Shown piece by piece: positions 8,022-16,333 of a stretch of 32,562 nucleotides of DNA. The first letter of the stretch is position 1; every line of letters starts with the position of its first letter. Source of the stretch: Microcaldota archaeon (GTDB taxonomy: Archaea; Micrarchaeota; Micrarchaeia; Anstonellales; SKW190); the NCBI GenBank assembly GCA_026414265.1, contig JAOAJI010000013.1, positions 1 to 32,562 on the forward strand. Reading direction: 5' to 3'. The notes beneath the pieces are model-generated. The model saw nothing but the letters and a program-made list of their open reading frames with translations. It was not told the origin of the DNA and made no database searches. The position numbers and the translations under genes are program-made.

Positions 8022-8039
8022 TTCAATTATATAATTGAA
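8022..8039. promoter_or_regulatory. Perfect 18-bp palindrome, candidate HxlR operator
   Basis: TTCAATTATATAATTGAA is identical to its reverse complement. It sits between the TATA boxes of the divergent HxlR regulator and KH-protein genes, where a bound dimer would block or assist both promoters. Autoregulation by the adjacent HxlR protein is the simplest reading; it is an inference. Confidence 0.6.
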
Positions 8040-8046
8040 AGAATGA

Positions 8047-8058
8047 AATAAATTTATT
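8047..8058 (+). promoter_or_regulatory. TATA box for the KH-domain protein gene
   Basis: AATAAATTTATT is centred about 28 nt before the ATG at 8081, fitting a leaderless or nearly leaderless transcript. Confidence 0.5.
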
Positions 8059-8080
8059 AGCTTTTCATGCAGTGAATATT

Positions 8081-8620
8081 ATGAAAGTGACAGAAAGCAT
8101 AGTATTACCTAAGAAGAGATACAAGAATCTGATGACCAAAAACGATATAAGACTTAAGTACGAAGAAACATGCAATGTAACTCTTAGTTTTGAAAAAGAT
8201 TACATAGCAGTTGTTGAAGGCGAGGCTCAAAACGTGTTTTTTGCAAAAACTGTGCTGGAAGCGTATGCGAAAGGATTCGGTATGAAAACTGCCATAAAGA
8301 TACTAACCAGAGATTATTCATATAGGATAATTAACCTAAAGGACTTTGGAAAGAATGTAAAAGATTTGAAAAGAATCAAAGGAAGAATAATAGGAAAAAA
8401 GGGAAAAGCAAAAAAAACGATTGAAAACTTAACTAATTGTAAAATCATAATAAGAGGTAAAAAAGTTGCACTAATAGGTCCTCCTGAATCTGTGGATGAT
8501 GCAAACGAATCGATTTTAGACCTTATTGAAGGAAAAAAGCACTCAACTATTTATTCAAACCTTGAAAATAAAAACAGGATTAGAAAATTACAGAGTAATT
8601 TCTGGACCAATAAGCCATAA
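8081..8620 (+). CDS. KH-domain rRNA-processing protein (Dim2/Krr1/Pno1-like)
   Basis: Archaeal homologue of the Dim2/Pno1 RNA-binding factor of small-subunit ribosome assembly. It has 179 residues, with a divergent N-terminal KH-like half (about 1-75) and a canonical C-terminal KH domain with the GxxG-type loop RIIGKKGKAKK at 102-112, and the family C-terminus SNLENKNRIRKL. The ATG at 8081 is preferred over a GTG at 8072 because the TATA box and a GTGA sequence place it there. The family often neighbours aIF1A or rio1 in other archaea; here it instead precedes top6B. The function follows from the family; nothing unusual in the domain. Confidence 0.85.
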   Translation: MKVTESIVLPKKRYKNLMTKNDIRLKYEETCNVTLSFEKDYIAVVEGEAQNVFFAKTVLEAYAKGFGMKTAIKILTRDYSYRIINLKDFGKNVKDLKRIKGRIIGKKGKAKKTIENLTNCKIIIRGKKVALIGPPESVDDANESILDLIEGKKHSTIYSNLENKNRIRKLQSNFWTNKP

Positions 8621-8643
8621 ATTGATTTAGGTTCATAACTCAA

Positions 8644-8655
8644 TGTTTAATTATT
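8644..8655 (+). promoter_or_regulatory. TATA box for top6B
   Basis: TGTTTAATTATT is centred about 26 nt before the ATG at 8676, so top6B appears to have its own leaderless promoter separate from the KH-protein gene. Confidence 0.45.
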
Positions 8656-8675
8656 AAGGCAGAGAGAGGCTTTGT

Positions 8676-10433
8676 ATGGACCATAAAAATGAAAATAACA
8701 ATGCAGTTAATAACTTCCAAAAAAGTGCAGACATAGATTCTAGTTTTGAAAACTTTAGAGAGCATTCTGTAGCTGAGTTCTTTAAAAAAAACAAACAAAT
8801 GCTAGGTTTCTCAGGAAAAGTAAGGTCCTTGACAACTATAATTCATGAGTATGTTACTAATTCGCTTGATGCTGCAGAAGAAAGAAACATCTTACCAGAA
8901 ATAATTGTCAAAATCCAAGAACTTGAGAAAAATGAGAGGTATCTAGTTACTGTTGAAGATAATGCAGGTGGAATTCCTAAGGAATTCCTTGGCAAAGCTC
9001 TTGGAAAAATTCTGGCTGGAACAAAATTTCACAGGTTTATGCAGGCAAGAGGACAACAAGGGATAGGAGCTGCTGGTTGCACCATGTTCTCATACATTAC
9101 CACTGGAAAACCAATCAAGGCAATTAGTAAGTTCAAAGATTACGTGGTAGAGGCTGAGATCTCAATTGACATCAATCAGAATGAACCAATAATAAAAATA
9201 CTAAGAGAAGATGCAATTTCAGAGAACGAAAAAAGTGGATTGTGTGTAATTGCTGAGTTTGCAGAAGTCAAGTACGAAGAATCTAGCTATGGTGTTCTTG
9301 AATACCTGAAAAGAACTTCTTTAGTAAATCCACATCTTGAAATCCTTTTCTTAGATCCAGAAAATAAAAAGCATCTTTTTCCAAGGTCGAGTAACATAAT
9401 ACCTAAAAGAGCACAAGAAGTACAACCACATCCATTAGGCCTTAACGCTCACGACATCTATGAACTGATAAAAAAAGATAACCAACACAGAAACGTTGAA
9501 AGCACTCTCATAAATTCGTTGGCAAGATTTTCTAAAGCCAAAGCGATAGAAATTCAGCAAATGCTTGATTTTGACTTGAAAATCAGAAAAGAGGACTTTA
9601 CTTGGGAACATGCTAACAAGTTAGTTAATGCAATAAAAAAGGTTAAGTGGATTGCTCCATCCTTGGACAGTGTTGTACCGATAGGAAAAGAACAATTGGA
9701 AAAAGCGATACTCAACATACTGAATCCACAACACTATGCGATAACTGAAAGGGAACCTAAAGTTTACAGAGGAGGAATACCTTTTGTTGTTGAATGCGCT
9801 ATTGCATATGCAAACATTCAGGATAATAATAAAAAAGATTTAGTAGATGCTACTACACAAACTAAAAACGGACAGAAAAAAGCAGAAGTTATGAGGTTTG
9901 CTAATAGAGTTCCTTTGCTTTTTGACGCAGGCAATTGTGCCATAACAGAAGCAGTTAAATCAATAGATTGGAAAAGGTACAATATTGACAACTTTGAAGA
10001 ACAACCTATTACCGTAATAGTAAATGTATCTAGTGTCTTTATACCTTATACTGGAGCAGGAAAACAATCTATTTCTGCTGAAGAAGAAATCGTAAATGAA
10101 ATTAGATTTGCATTGATGGAAAACGCAAGAAATTTACAAAGATTTCTTTCCGGTAGAAGAAGGGAACAAGAGATATTATCAAAAAAGAAAGTTCTTTACA
10201 GGTACGTAGAACAACTGGCAAAAGACATATCTGAACTCTCTGGAAAAAATAACTACAACGAACTCAAAAAGAAACTAGAAGAATTGATTGAAAAAAGATA
10301 TCTTCAGAGCAATAACGTAGAATTATCAGAAGAAGAAATCATGGAAATTGAAAAAGAACTTGAAAGAACTGAAAATCAATCAGAAGTAAAAAAACAAAAA
10401 AAATTATTTGATGAAGAGTCTATAGAAGAATGA
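8676..10433 (+). CDS. top6B: DNA topoisomerase VI subunit B
   Basis: ATPase subunit of the type IIB topoisomerase that relaxes and decatenates DNA. The GHKL fold is visible: IIHEYVTNSLDAAEE (N-box, Asn62), VEDNAGGIP (95-101) and the ATP lid ARGQQGIGAAGC (124-135). The transducer region carries ATTQTKNGQKK and RFANRVPLLFDAG. Length is 585 residues, somewhat longer than the usual ~530, mostly from a charged helical C-terminal tail (from about 490 onward, rich in Lys and Glu). It is followed 60 nt later by top6A, the usual order, although top6A appears to have its own upstream AT-rich element. Confidence 0.97.
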   Translation: MDHKNENNNAVNNFQKSADIDSSFENFREHSVAEFFKKNKQMLGFSGKVRSLTTIIHEYVTNSLDAAEERNILPEIIVKIQELEKNERYLVTVEDNAGGIPKEFLGKALGKILAGTKFHRFMQARGQQGIGAAGCTMFSYITTGKPIKAISKFKDYVVEAEISIDINQNEPIIKILREDAISENEKSGLCVIAEFAEVKYEESSYGVLEYLKRTSLVNPHLEILFLDPENKKHLFPRSSNIIPKRAQEVQPHPLGLNAHDIYELIKKDNQHRNVESTLINSLARFSKAKAIEIQQMLDFDLKIRKEDFTWEHANKLVNAIKKVKWIAPSLDSVVPIGKEQLEKAILNILNPQHYAITEREPKVYRGGIPFVVECAIAYANIQDNNKKDLVDATTQTKNGQKKAEVMRFANRVPLLFDAGNCAITEAVKSIDWKRYNIDNFEEQPITVIVNVSSVFIPYTGAGKQSISAEEEIVNEIRFALMENARNLQRFLSGRRREQEILSKKKVLYRYVEQLAKDISELSGKNNYNELKKKLEELIEKRYLQSNNVELSEEEIMEIEKELERTENQSEVKKQKKLFDEESIEE

Positions 10434-10493
10434 ATTAATAAATAAACAAACAGATGTTTATAGCTCTCTTATCACTTTCGTCAGGTAGAGAAA

Positions 10494-11591
10494 ATGGCTA
10501 AAGAAGAAGTTGTGAAAAAACTTGAAGAATTGGGAAACGACATGGTAACAGAAATACAAAAAAATGAAAGCCCTAAATTCAAAACCAAGATAAGGGCTAA
10601 AAGTAATGTACTTTATGACCCTGGACTTGGGTACTTATTATTGGGAAATAAAACAGAAGAAAGGACTTTTCTTAACATCGCTCAAGCCAAAAAGTTCATG
10701 CAAACAATTGCTATAGCAAATAAGTGCAAAAAATTCCTTCAAGAAAATGCGCACACCTCAATCAGAGGTTTGTTTTATCAACTGAAATTTTCTTTGGGAG
10801 AAGACGTGGAAGAAGAACTTTTTTCCGAACAAAGCGAAAGCAATCCCTTAATCGAAGACCTTGAACTGGCGTTGGACGTAAAAAGAGAAGATTTAAACTT
10901 AACAACAGATAGGAAAGGTGTAGCTGCAGGTATGTTCAAAATAATAGACAGGTTTGGTGGAGAAAACATAGAAATAGACGGAACTAAGCTTGGAAGATCA
11001 GGTTGGGCTATACCTAGTGATGTAGACAATGACATAGAGTTCAAAGACATTAAAGCAAAATATGTTTTAGTTGTTGAAAAAGACGCGATGTGGCAGAGAC
11101 TGAACGAAGAAAGGTTCTGGGAAAAAGAAAAGTGTATTCTTATAACACCAAAAGGCCAGGCATCAAGAGGATGCAGAAGACTGATAAGAAAATTGGCTGA
11201 TTATGATTTACCTGTTTACGTGTTTACCGACTGTGATGCGTGGGGATGGTACATCTATTGGACTATAAAAACAGGGTCTATGAACTTGGCATACCTTGGA
11301 AGAAACATAGCAGTACCTGAAGCTAAGTTTATCGGAGTTACGATGCAAGATATCAAAGATTATTCTTTCCTAGAAAAATTAACCATCAAAGCTAAAGAAA
11401 TAGATATAAAAAGAGCAGAAGAACTACTTGAATACGAATGGATAAAAGCACACAAAGAGTGGGTAAACGAACTAAAACAAGTTCTTCAACAGAAAAAGAA
11501 GATAGAACAAGATGCTTTACAAGGTCCTAGATTGTCCTTTGTTGTTGATTACCTGAAAGAAAAAATCAAGAAAAACAAAGTGTTACCATGA
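10494..11591 (+). CDS. top6A: DNA topoisomerase VI subunit A
   Basis: DNA-cleaving subunit, homologous to Spo11. The catalytic tyrosine is Tyr95 in SIRGLFYQLK. The TOPRIM domain shows Glu195 in VLVVEKDAMWQRL and the D-x-D pair Asp246/Asp248 in TDCDAWGWYIYWT, which normally reads DADPWG. The 365-residue length is normal. It starts 60 nt after top6B. It forms a heterotetramer with subunit B and is probably essential in an archaeon lacking gyrase genes in this region. Its downstream neighbour is an unrecognised gene with its own promoter. Confidence 0.97.
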   Translation: MAKEEVVKKLEELGNDMVTEIQKNESPKFKTKIRAKSNVLYDPGLGYLLLGNKTEERTFLNIAQAKKFMQTIAIANKCKKFLQENAHTSIRGLFYQLKFSLGEDVEEELFSEQSESNPLIEDLELALDVKREDLNLTTDRKGVAAGMFKIIDRFGGENIEIDGTKLGRSGWAIPSDVDNDIEFKDIKAKYVLVVEKDAMWQRLNEERFWEKEKCILITPKGQASRGCRRLIRKLADYDLPVYVFTDCDAWGWYIYWTIKTGSMNLAYLGRNIAVPEAKFIGVTMQDIKDYSFLEKLTIKAKEIDIKRAEELLEYEWIKAHKEWVNELKQVLQQKKKIEQDALQGPRLSFVVDYLKEKIKKNKVLP

Positions 11592-11667
11592 TTTGTAGTT
11601 CAAGGTTAAAAAAGTTTAAGAGCCAAAAATAATTCTCATTAAAAGTTTAAATTTGTTTTTAAGAAGA

Positions 11668-11676
11668 GTATTTAAT
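11668..11676 (+). promoter_or_regulatory. TATA box for the 424-residue unknown gene
   Basis: GTATTTAAT is centred about 27 nt before the ATG at 11699. The 107-nt gap from top6A holds this box and otherwise only AT-rich sequence. Confidence 0.5.
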
Positions 11677-11698
11677 CCTTGATTGAGTATTTTATTAT

Positions 11699-12973
11699 AT
11701 GAAGGATTTGACAAGTGAAAGCCTGATAGGAAAGACAAATGAACTGCTGGATAGTATTCATAATTTTAACCCAAGTAACATTCAAGTGATTGAAGAACTA
11801 GTAGAAACTATGAAAAACATGGGTTTTGCTAATCCTTTTAAACCCATTATAGTTCCGCTAAAAGATGTGGAAGTTTCTGCAGACACAAAAAAAGACATTA
11901 AAAGGCAAATCAAAAAGATGAAGGAAATCTACTTGTTGAAAAAGTATACTCTAAGAAGGGCTAAAGTTGCTTACGCAGCACACAGATTATGCAATCATTT
12001 TAAGAACACTAATTACTTCAATGAATTGATACACTACCTACCTTATGACGGATCATATGTAAAAAGAATTGCAACTTATAACATTTACGCATACGAATGC
12101 TATTTAACTCTCATGCAGTTCCTAAGTACAAGCGTAGAAGAGTATTCAGTATTGGTCACGTTGAAATACAGAAACGAAAAAGACAATGAAGTGATTGAAT
12201 CATTTAAGTTGATTAATCCGAATAACATCAACGAAAGGGTCAAAGCCATATACGGGAACTCTGCCGAAATTATTGGAACGAAGTTCTTGAATCCGTTAAA
12301 AACTTTGATAAAAGGAGCTGAATATAGAATTGCTTTAGCTACTGCCCTGACATCACATTCAGTAGAACAAAACCTTGAATTCATAGATAGAGCTATAAAA
12401 AATACCAGCGATAAGTTCAAAAAATACGATGAGTTGATGAAAAAGAATAAATTGAACTCATTATACAGAATTGATTTGGTGAATGGATATGAGGAAGTCA
12501 AAGAAGAATTAGTAAATAGTAACTTGGCTTTTTATGACGGCGAAGAATTCTTCTTAGACAATGAATTGGCCAAAGAGATAGAGCACACAAAAAATAGAAT
12601 AAGTAAACACCTATTTGAATACTCAAGAAATATGATCCAGAGGTATTTGATAACTCACATGATTTCCAACATAAATTTCAATTTCTTACCCAATTTCACG
12701 ATTCAGAACAAAGAATTGTATGCAGAACTTTTTGATGAATTCATACATGACAACAAAAATTATTCCCTGAAAGAGGCGATTAAAGAGTTTGTAGAACTAG
12801 AAAAATACAACGTTCTCGAGAATGATAGACTTTTGGCAGCTTTGTTAGCAAAGCACATAAAAGATGTTAACATTGCATCACAAATAATTGGAATAAGTAA
12901 AAACGAAGTTCAAAAAAGCTTAGAAATACTCGATAAAGTAGACTTTGAGAGATTGAAGAAATTTAACGACTGA
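11699..12973 (+). CDS. Unrecognised 424-residue protein
   Basis: I do not recognise this protein. It looks soluble and largely helical, with no signal peptide, no clear membrane segment and no obvious nucleotide-binding or metal motif. Visible features are a basic segment at about 62-90 (KKDIKRQIKKMKEIY and following), a central region with THMISNINF-type helices, and a C-terminal segment (about 385-415) reading AKHIKDVNIASQIIGISKNEVQKSLEIL that resembles a helix-turn-helix. Codon use and AT content match its neighbours, so it is not obviously foreign. It has its own leaderless-type promoter. A 128-residue basic protein follows after 9 nt and is probably co-transcribed. A lineage-specific DNA- or RNA-binding protein is one possibility. 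Confidence 0.8.
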   Translation: MKDLTSESLIGKTNELLDSIHNFNPSNIQVIEELVETMKNMGFANPFKPIIVPLKDVEVSADTKKDIKRQIKKMKEIYLLKKYTLRRAKVAYAAHRLCNHFKNTNYFNELIHYLPYDGSYVKRIATYNIYAYECYLTLMQFLSTSVEEYSVLVTLKYRNEKDNEVIESFKLINPNNINERVKAIYGNSAEIIGTKFLNPLKTLIKGAEYRIALATALTSHSVEQNLEFIDRAIKNTSDKFKKYDELMKKNKLNSLYRIDLVNGYEEVKEELVNSNLAFYDGEEFFLDNELAKEIEHTKNRISKHLFEYSRNMIQRYLITHMISNINFNFLPNFTIQNKELYAELFDEFIHDNKNYSLKEAIKEFVELEKYNVLENDRLLAALLAKHIKDVNIASQIIGISKNEVQKSLEILDKVDFERLKKFND

Positions 12974-12982
12974 CATTAAATT

Positions 12983-13369
12983 ATGCTTATGAACCACAAT
13001 AAAAATTCAATTCTAATATTACCAAAGAAAAAATCTGAAATGGAAAAATTCATCTTTTCAAATGCAGGAAAAATCGTGCAAAGAGTTGAAACTTCGTCTT
13101 ACTTGGGAAAAAAAACACTGGCAAAGTTGATAGGATTGATCAAGTTTAATGAACTGAGTTTACCTAAATCAATAGCGCGCAGAATGAACCTATCAAAACT
13201 ACTCAGAACAAACATTGAAATCATAATCGTAAGTAAAAAAAGAGGAAGGAAAAACAAAATTGAAAAAAAAAGATTAGACATTAATAAGCTTAAGAAACTG
13301 CTGGAAAAAAAAGTTATTTCAAGAAGAACGTATTTCTACTATAAGAAAGAATTATGCAGAAATATGTAA
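12983..13369 (+). CDS. Unrecognised 128-residue basic protein with SHOCT-like C-terminus
   Basis: Not recognised. It is very lysine-rich, especially residues 85-110 (KKRGRKNKIEKKRLDINKLKKL), which suggests nucleic acid binding. The last 30 residues, INKLKKLLEKKVISRRTYFYYKKEL, resemble the short helical SHOCT motif (leader helix, turn with I-S/T, then a second helix), but aromatic and basic residues replace the usual acidic ones. The start may be 12983 or the in-frame ATG at 12989. It sits 9 nt after the 424-residue gene and upstream of the L10e promoter region. The pairing suggests a shared role that I cannot name. Confidence 0.7.
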   Translation: MLMNHNKNSILILPKKKSEMEKFIFSNAGKIVQRVETSSYLGKKTLAKLIGLIKFNELSLPKSIARRMNLSKLLRTNIEIIIVSKKRGRKNKIEKKRLDINKLKKLLEKKVISRRTYFYYKKELCRNM

Positions 13370-13428
13370 AGTTTTTAAAGAGGTACTTATAATAACTTCA
13401 TACTTGTTATAGTTTCCCGTAATTGACC

Positions 13429-13450
13429 AACGTATAAAGAAAACGTATAA
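13429..13450. repeat. Tandem direct repeat upstream of the L10e promoter
   Basis: AACGTATAA occurs twice (13429-13437 and 13442-13450), 13 nt start to start, directly upstream of the TATA box at 13458. The phase and position suggest an activator or BRE-associated site, but the sequence is short and AT-rich. Confidence 0.35.
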
Positions 13451-13457
13451 GGAATAG

Positions 13458-13468
13458 TTATATTTAAT
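13458..13468 (+). promoter_or_regulatory. TATA box for the L10e gene
   Basis: TTATATTTAAT predicts a transcript start near 13489 and a leader of about 27 nt containing AAAGGTAGATAAT just before the ATG at 13516. Confidence 0.5.
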
Positions 13469-13515
13469 AACATTTCATGTTAAAATATACATGTACTATA
13501 TTAAAGGTAGATAAT

Positions 13516-14064
13516 ATGGGGAGAAGACCGGCAAGAACAGTCAGAGACATGGACAAAGTTGCTTATACCAGATTCTCAAGAAACAAACCTAGAAAATCTT
13601 ACATAAAAGCAATGCCACACAGGCATCTGCATATCTTTGATATGGGAAAAAAAGATGGTAATTTCAATACTAAATTTGACATAGTAGCAGAAAAAGATGT
13701 TATAATTAGAGACTGTGCTGTAGAAGCAGCAAGAGTGGCTATAAATAAAGTACTAGAAAAAGCTCTTCCAGAAAAGTATTTCTTCAAAGTTTTAAAATAT
13801 CCTTTCCACGTAATAAGAGAAAACAAAATGATTGCAGGAGCAGGCGCAGATAGACTGTCAAAAGGTATGAGAAGGTCTTTTGGTAGAACTACCGACGTAG
13901 CTGTTAGGATTCAAAAAGGAAGCTCCATTTTCATGATAAATTCAGATTATGAAAATGTTGAAGTGATAAAAAGAGCTGCTAAATTGGGTATAAACAAGTT
14001 GGGTGGAATGTTCAGAATAAAGGTTGAAAAGTATGCAGAGCAAAAAGCACTTGAAGCTAACTGA
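13516..14064 (+). CDS. rpl10e: 50S ribosomal protein L10e (uL16 family)
   Basis: Large-subunit protein near the peptidyl-transferase centre and tRNA path. Archaeal/eukaryotic L10e blocks are clear: MGRRPARTVRDMDKVAYTR at the N-terminus, PHRHLHIFDMG, the internal loop block AGAGADRLSKGMRRSFG, and a C-terminal helix. From the ATG at 13516 it has 182 residues, the normal length. An upstream in-frame ATG at 13477 would add 13 residues of non-family sequence and lies upstream of the predicted transcript start. GGTAGAT a few bases upstream acts as the ribosome site. Its 3' end overlaps the start of the coiled-coil gene by 32 bases. Confidence 0.96.
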   Translation: MGRRPARTVRDMDKVAYTRFSRNKPRKSYIKAMPHRHLHIFDMGKKDGNFNTKFDIVAEKDVIIRDCAVEAARVAINKVLEKALPEKYFFKVLKYPFHVIRENKMIAGAGADRLSKGMRRSFGRTTDVAVRIQKGSSIFMINSDYENVEVIKRAAKLGINKLGGMFRIKVEKYAEQKALEAN

Positions 14065-15289
14065 TATCGATGAGTTAGTGAACCTTCTAAAAAAAGAGAA
14101 GTATATATCGCTTAAAACTCTTCAATCATTAACTAATTTAGATGAAGAAAGACTCCAAAATTACCTTGAAATGCTCGAAAACGAAAACTTAATCGAAATT
14201 GAATATAAGCTGACTAACACTTACATAATTTGGAACGTTAAAGATGACGAAGAAAAAAAACATGTAGAACAAACTATCAAACAAATGCAACACAAAAAAT
14301 TGGAAAACAAAAAGGCAGAAGAAGCTGAAACTGCAAAACAGAAACAACATTCTACTGATTATTCTACACTCATAAGAGAATTGAACAAAGAGCAAGAAAA
14401 GCTTTGGATTTACGAAAAAGAAAGAGAGAAATTATTCAGAGAAGAGATAGTACCTCTAGAGACTAAGCTGAATGTACAAATAAGAGAACTAGAATCTCTA
14501 CTTGCAGAATACGCAAAAAAAATACTTGAATTAAATGAAGATGTTAATGCGATTCCAACTAGGATTGCTGAATTAGAAAAAGAAAAAGACGAAAAAGAAC
14601 AAAAAAGAGACGAGTTATTGATTAAACTAAATTCTACTAAAGATTCGTTTGTAAAGATGCTGAATGAATGTGATGAACTTGTAAATGATATTAATAAAAG
14701 TATCGAAAATATAGAACTACAAAAAAAAGAATACTTGAGTAACGCCAACGCATATCAAAAAGAAATAAATGAAATCCAAAAACAAATTAATGAATACGAA
14801 ACCTCTTTAAAGAATAGCAAAAAGGAAATTGTCAAAATCTTCAATATGCTTGAGGATGCAGAAAAAAAGAACAATGAAATGAAAAATTATTTTGAAAAAA
14901 TAAGATCACAACAAACATCTTTGATTAAAGAACTAACACAAGACGTAAAAGAAAAAGAAGAACAACTTAAAAATCTATTGCATGAGTTCGAAAACCATCA
15001 AGAAAATATGAAAAATTATATAAAAACCATAGATGAGACTATAGAAAAACATAAGAAAGAAATGAAAGACTTTGAAGAAAAATTACTCACTTTCAGAGAG
15101 CAAACACTACAGAAATATAGAGTAGAATATCTGGCAAAAATTAGAGAATTAACTAAAAGGTATAGTGTAGAATCTCAGAAATTACTAGATGAAGACGAAA
15201 AACTAGAAACAAAAATAATCAAAACCAAAGAGAAAATTAGGTCTCTCGTAGAAAAAGCAAACGCTATGTTGGAAAGCAACAATATCTGA
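14033..15289 (+). CDS. Winged-helix plus long coiled-coil protein, function unknown
   Basis: A 418-residue protein with two parts. Residues about 8-70 look like a winged helix: ELVNLLKKEKYISLKTLQSLTNL, then EERLQNYLEMLENENLI and a wing ending near YIIWNV. Residues about 80-410 are an almost unbroken, Glu/Lys-rich coiled coil with few helix breakers apart from a turn near 170 (NAIPTR). The start is the ATG at 14033, inside the end of the L10e gene (32-base overlap), with GGTTGA upstream; a TTG at 14024 is an alternative. Overlap implies coupled translation with L10e. SMC-like length is absent and there is no ATPase head. It may be a structural or chromosome-associated protein; I cannot name it. 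Confidence 0.8.
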   Translation: MQSKKHLKLTDIDELVNLLKKEKYISLKTLQSLTNLDEERLQNYLEMLENENLIEIEYKLTNTYIIWNVKDDEEKKHVEQTIKQMQHKKLENKKAEEAETAKQKQHSTDYSTLIRELNKEQEKLWIYEKEREKLFREEIVPLETKLNVQIRELESLLAEYAKKILELNEDVNAIPTRIAELEKEKDEKEQKRDELLIKLNSTKDSFVKMLNECDELVNDINKSIENIELQKKEYLSNANAYQKEINEIQKQINEYETSLKNSKKEIVKIFNMLEDAEKKNNEMKNYFEKIRSQQTSLIKELTQDVKEKEEQLKNLLHEFENHQENMKNYIKTIDETIEKHKKEMKDFEEKLLTFREQTLQKYRVEYLAKIRELTKRYSVESQKLLDEDEKLETKIIKTKEKIRSLVEKANAMLESNNI

Positions 15290-15363
15290 GCTATACCTCT
15301 TATTAACTCATGTGTCTACTTTACTTATTAGCATACATAGCTCATCAAAAAGAGATGGTGGTT

Positions 15364-16296
15364 ATGCAGTCAAAATCTGATATTTATGATGTCATTATCA
15401 TAGGTACTGGAGTAGCAGGTTATGCAGCAGGTATGTATTCAGGCAGACTTGGAATGAAAACTCTATTAATTGGAGAATTACCTGGAGGTACTATTACCTG
15501 GACTAACTTAGTAGAAAACTATCCAGGATTCAAATCCATAACAGGCTTTGAATTAGCTGAGAAACTTAAAGAACATGCGCAAGTTTATAACATAGAAATA
15601 AAAAACGACAAAGTTATTCAGGTAAAAAAAGAAAATCAATTGTTTTACGTTAAAACTGAGTTCGAAGCTAAAGAATATGTGTCTAAGTCGATCATAATTG
15701 CAACAGGAACAACTCATAGAAAACTAGACATTCCAGGTTACAAGGAATTGGAGCATAAAGGTATACACTATTGCGCACTCTGTGACGCAGCTTTCTACAA
15801 AGGCAAAGAAACTGCTATTGTAGGTGGAGGCGATTCTGCAGTCATAGATGCCTTGGTACTTAGTAATGTGTGCTCCAAAGTATATATAATCTACAGAGGA
15901 AAACAACTCAAGGCTGAAAAAGCTAATCTGGAAAAACTGGCAAATGTCAAGAATATCGAAATTATCTATGAGACTAATGTTACAAGAGTTATAGGCGAGA
16001 AAAAAGTCGAAGCCATAGAATTGGATAAAGAGTATAAAGGTTCTAAAGTACTTAAAATTTCAGGGTTGTTTATTGCTATAGGCGCTATTCCTAATTCAGA
16101 AATTGCTAAGCAACTTGGAGTAGAAACAAACGAAAAAGGCGAAATAAAGATAAACCGAAAATCAGAAACCAATGTAAAAGGTGTTTTTGCAGCAGGAGAT
16201 GTAACTGATTCATATTTCAAACAAGCAGTTACTGGAATTGCAGAAGCTGTTATTGCAGCTTATTCAGCTTTTGAATATTTAAAAGATAAGAATTAG
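15364..16296 (+). CDS. trxB: Thioredoxin reductase-like flavoprotein
   Basis: Class II low-molecular-weight flavoprotein disulfide reductase. FAD-binding GTGVAG is at 14-19, the redox pair Cys137/Cys140 is in HYCALC, the nicotinamide-nucleotide loop GGGDSA is at 154-159, and the FAD-ribityl block GVFAAGDVTD is near the C-terminus. The pair reads CALC instead of the common CATC. The 2'-phosphate-binding HRR motif of NADPH-specific enzymes is replaced by YRG (177-179), so NADPH preference is doubtful. The start is placed at 15364 on GGTGGTT upstream and on the family N-terminus; 15355 is possible. The partner thioredoxin gene is not in the window. It converges on the metallophosphoesterase gene. 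Confidence 0.92.
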   Translation: MQSKSDIYDVIIIGTGVAGYAAGMYSGRLGMKTLLIGELPGGTITWTNLVENYPGFKSITGFELAEKLKEHAQVYNIEIKNDKVIQVKKENQLFYVKTEFEAKEYVSKSIIIATGTTHRKLDIPGYKELEHKGIHYCALCDAAFYKGKETAIVGGGDSAVIDALVLSNVCSKVYIIYRGKQLKAEKANLEKLANVKNIEIIYETNVTRVIGEKKVEAIELDKEYKGSKVLKISGLFIAIGAIPNSEIAKQLGVETNEKGEIKINRKSETNVKGVFAAGDVTDSYFKQAVTGIAEAVIAAYSAFEYLKDKN

Positions 16297-16333
16297 GCTG
16301 ATCAAAAGTTCTCTCTTGATTAAATAATATGCT

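Noticed and set aside
12983-13369. Toxin-antitoxin partner of the 424-residue gene
   Set aside because: Neither protein shows a toxin or antitoxin motif I can identify, and a 424-residue partner would be unusual.
14410-14748. Serine-rich open frame on the minus strand inside the coiled-coil gene
   Set aside because: It is the antisense shadow of a Glu/Lys-rich coiled coil, which reads as Ser/Phe/Leu on the other strand. No promoter or ribosome site.
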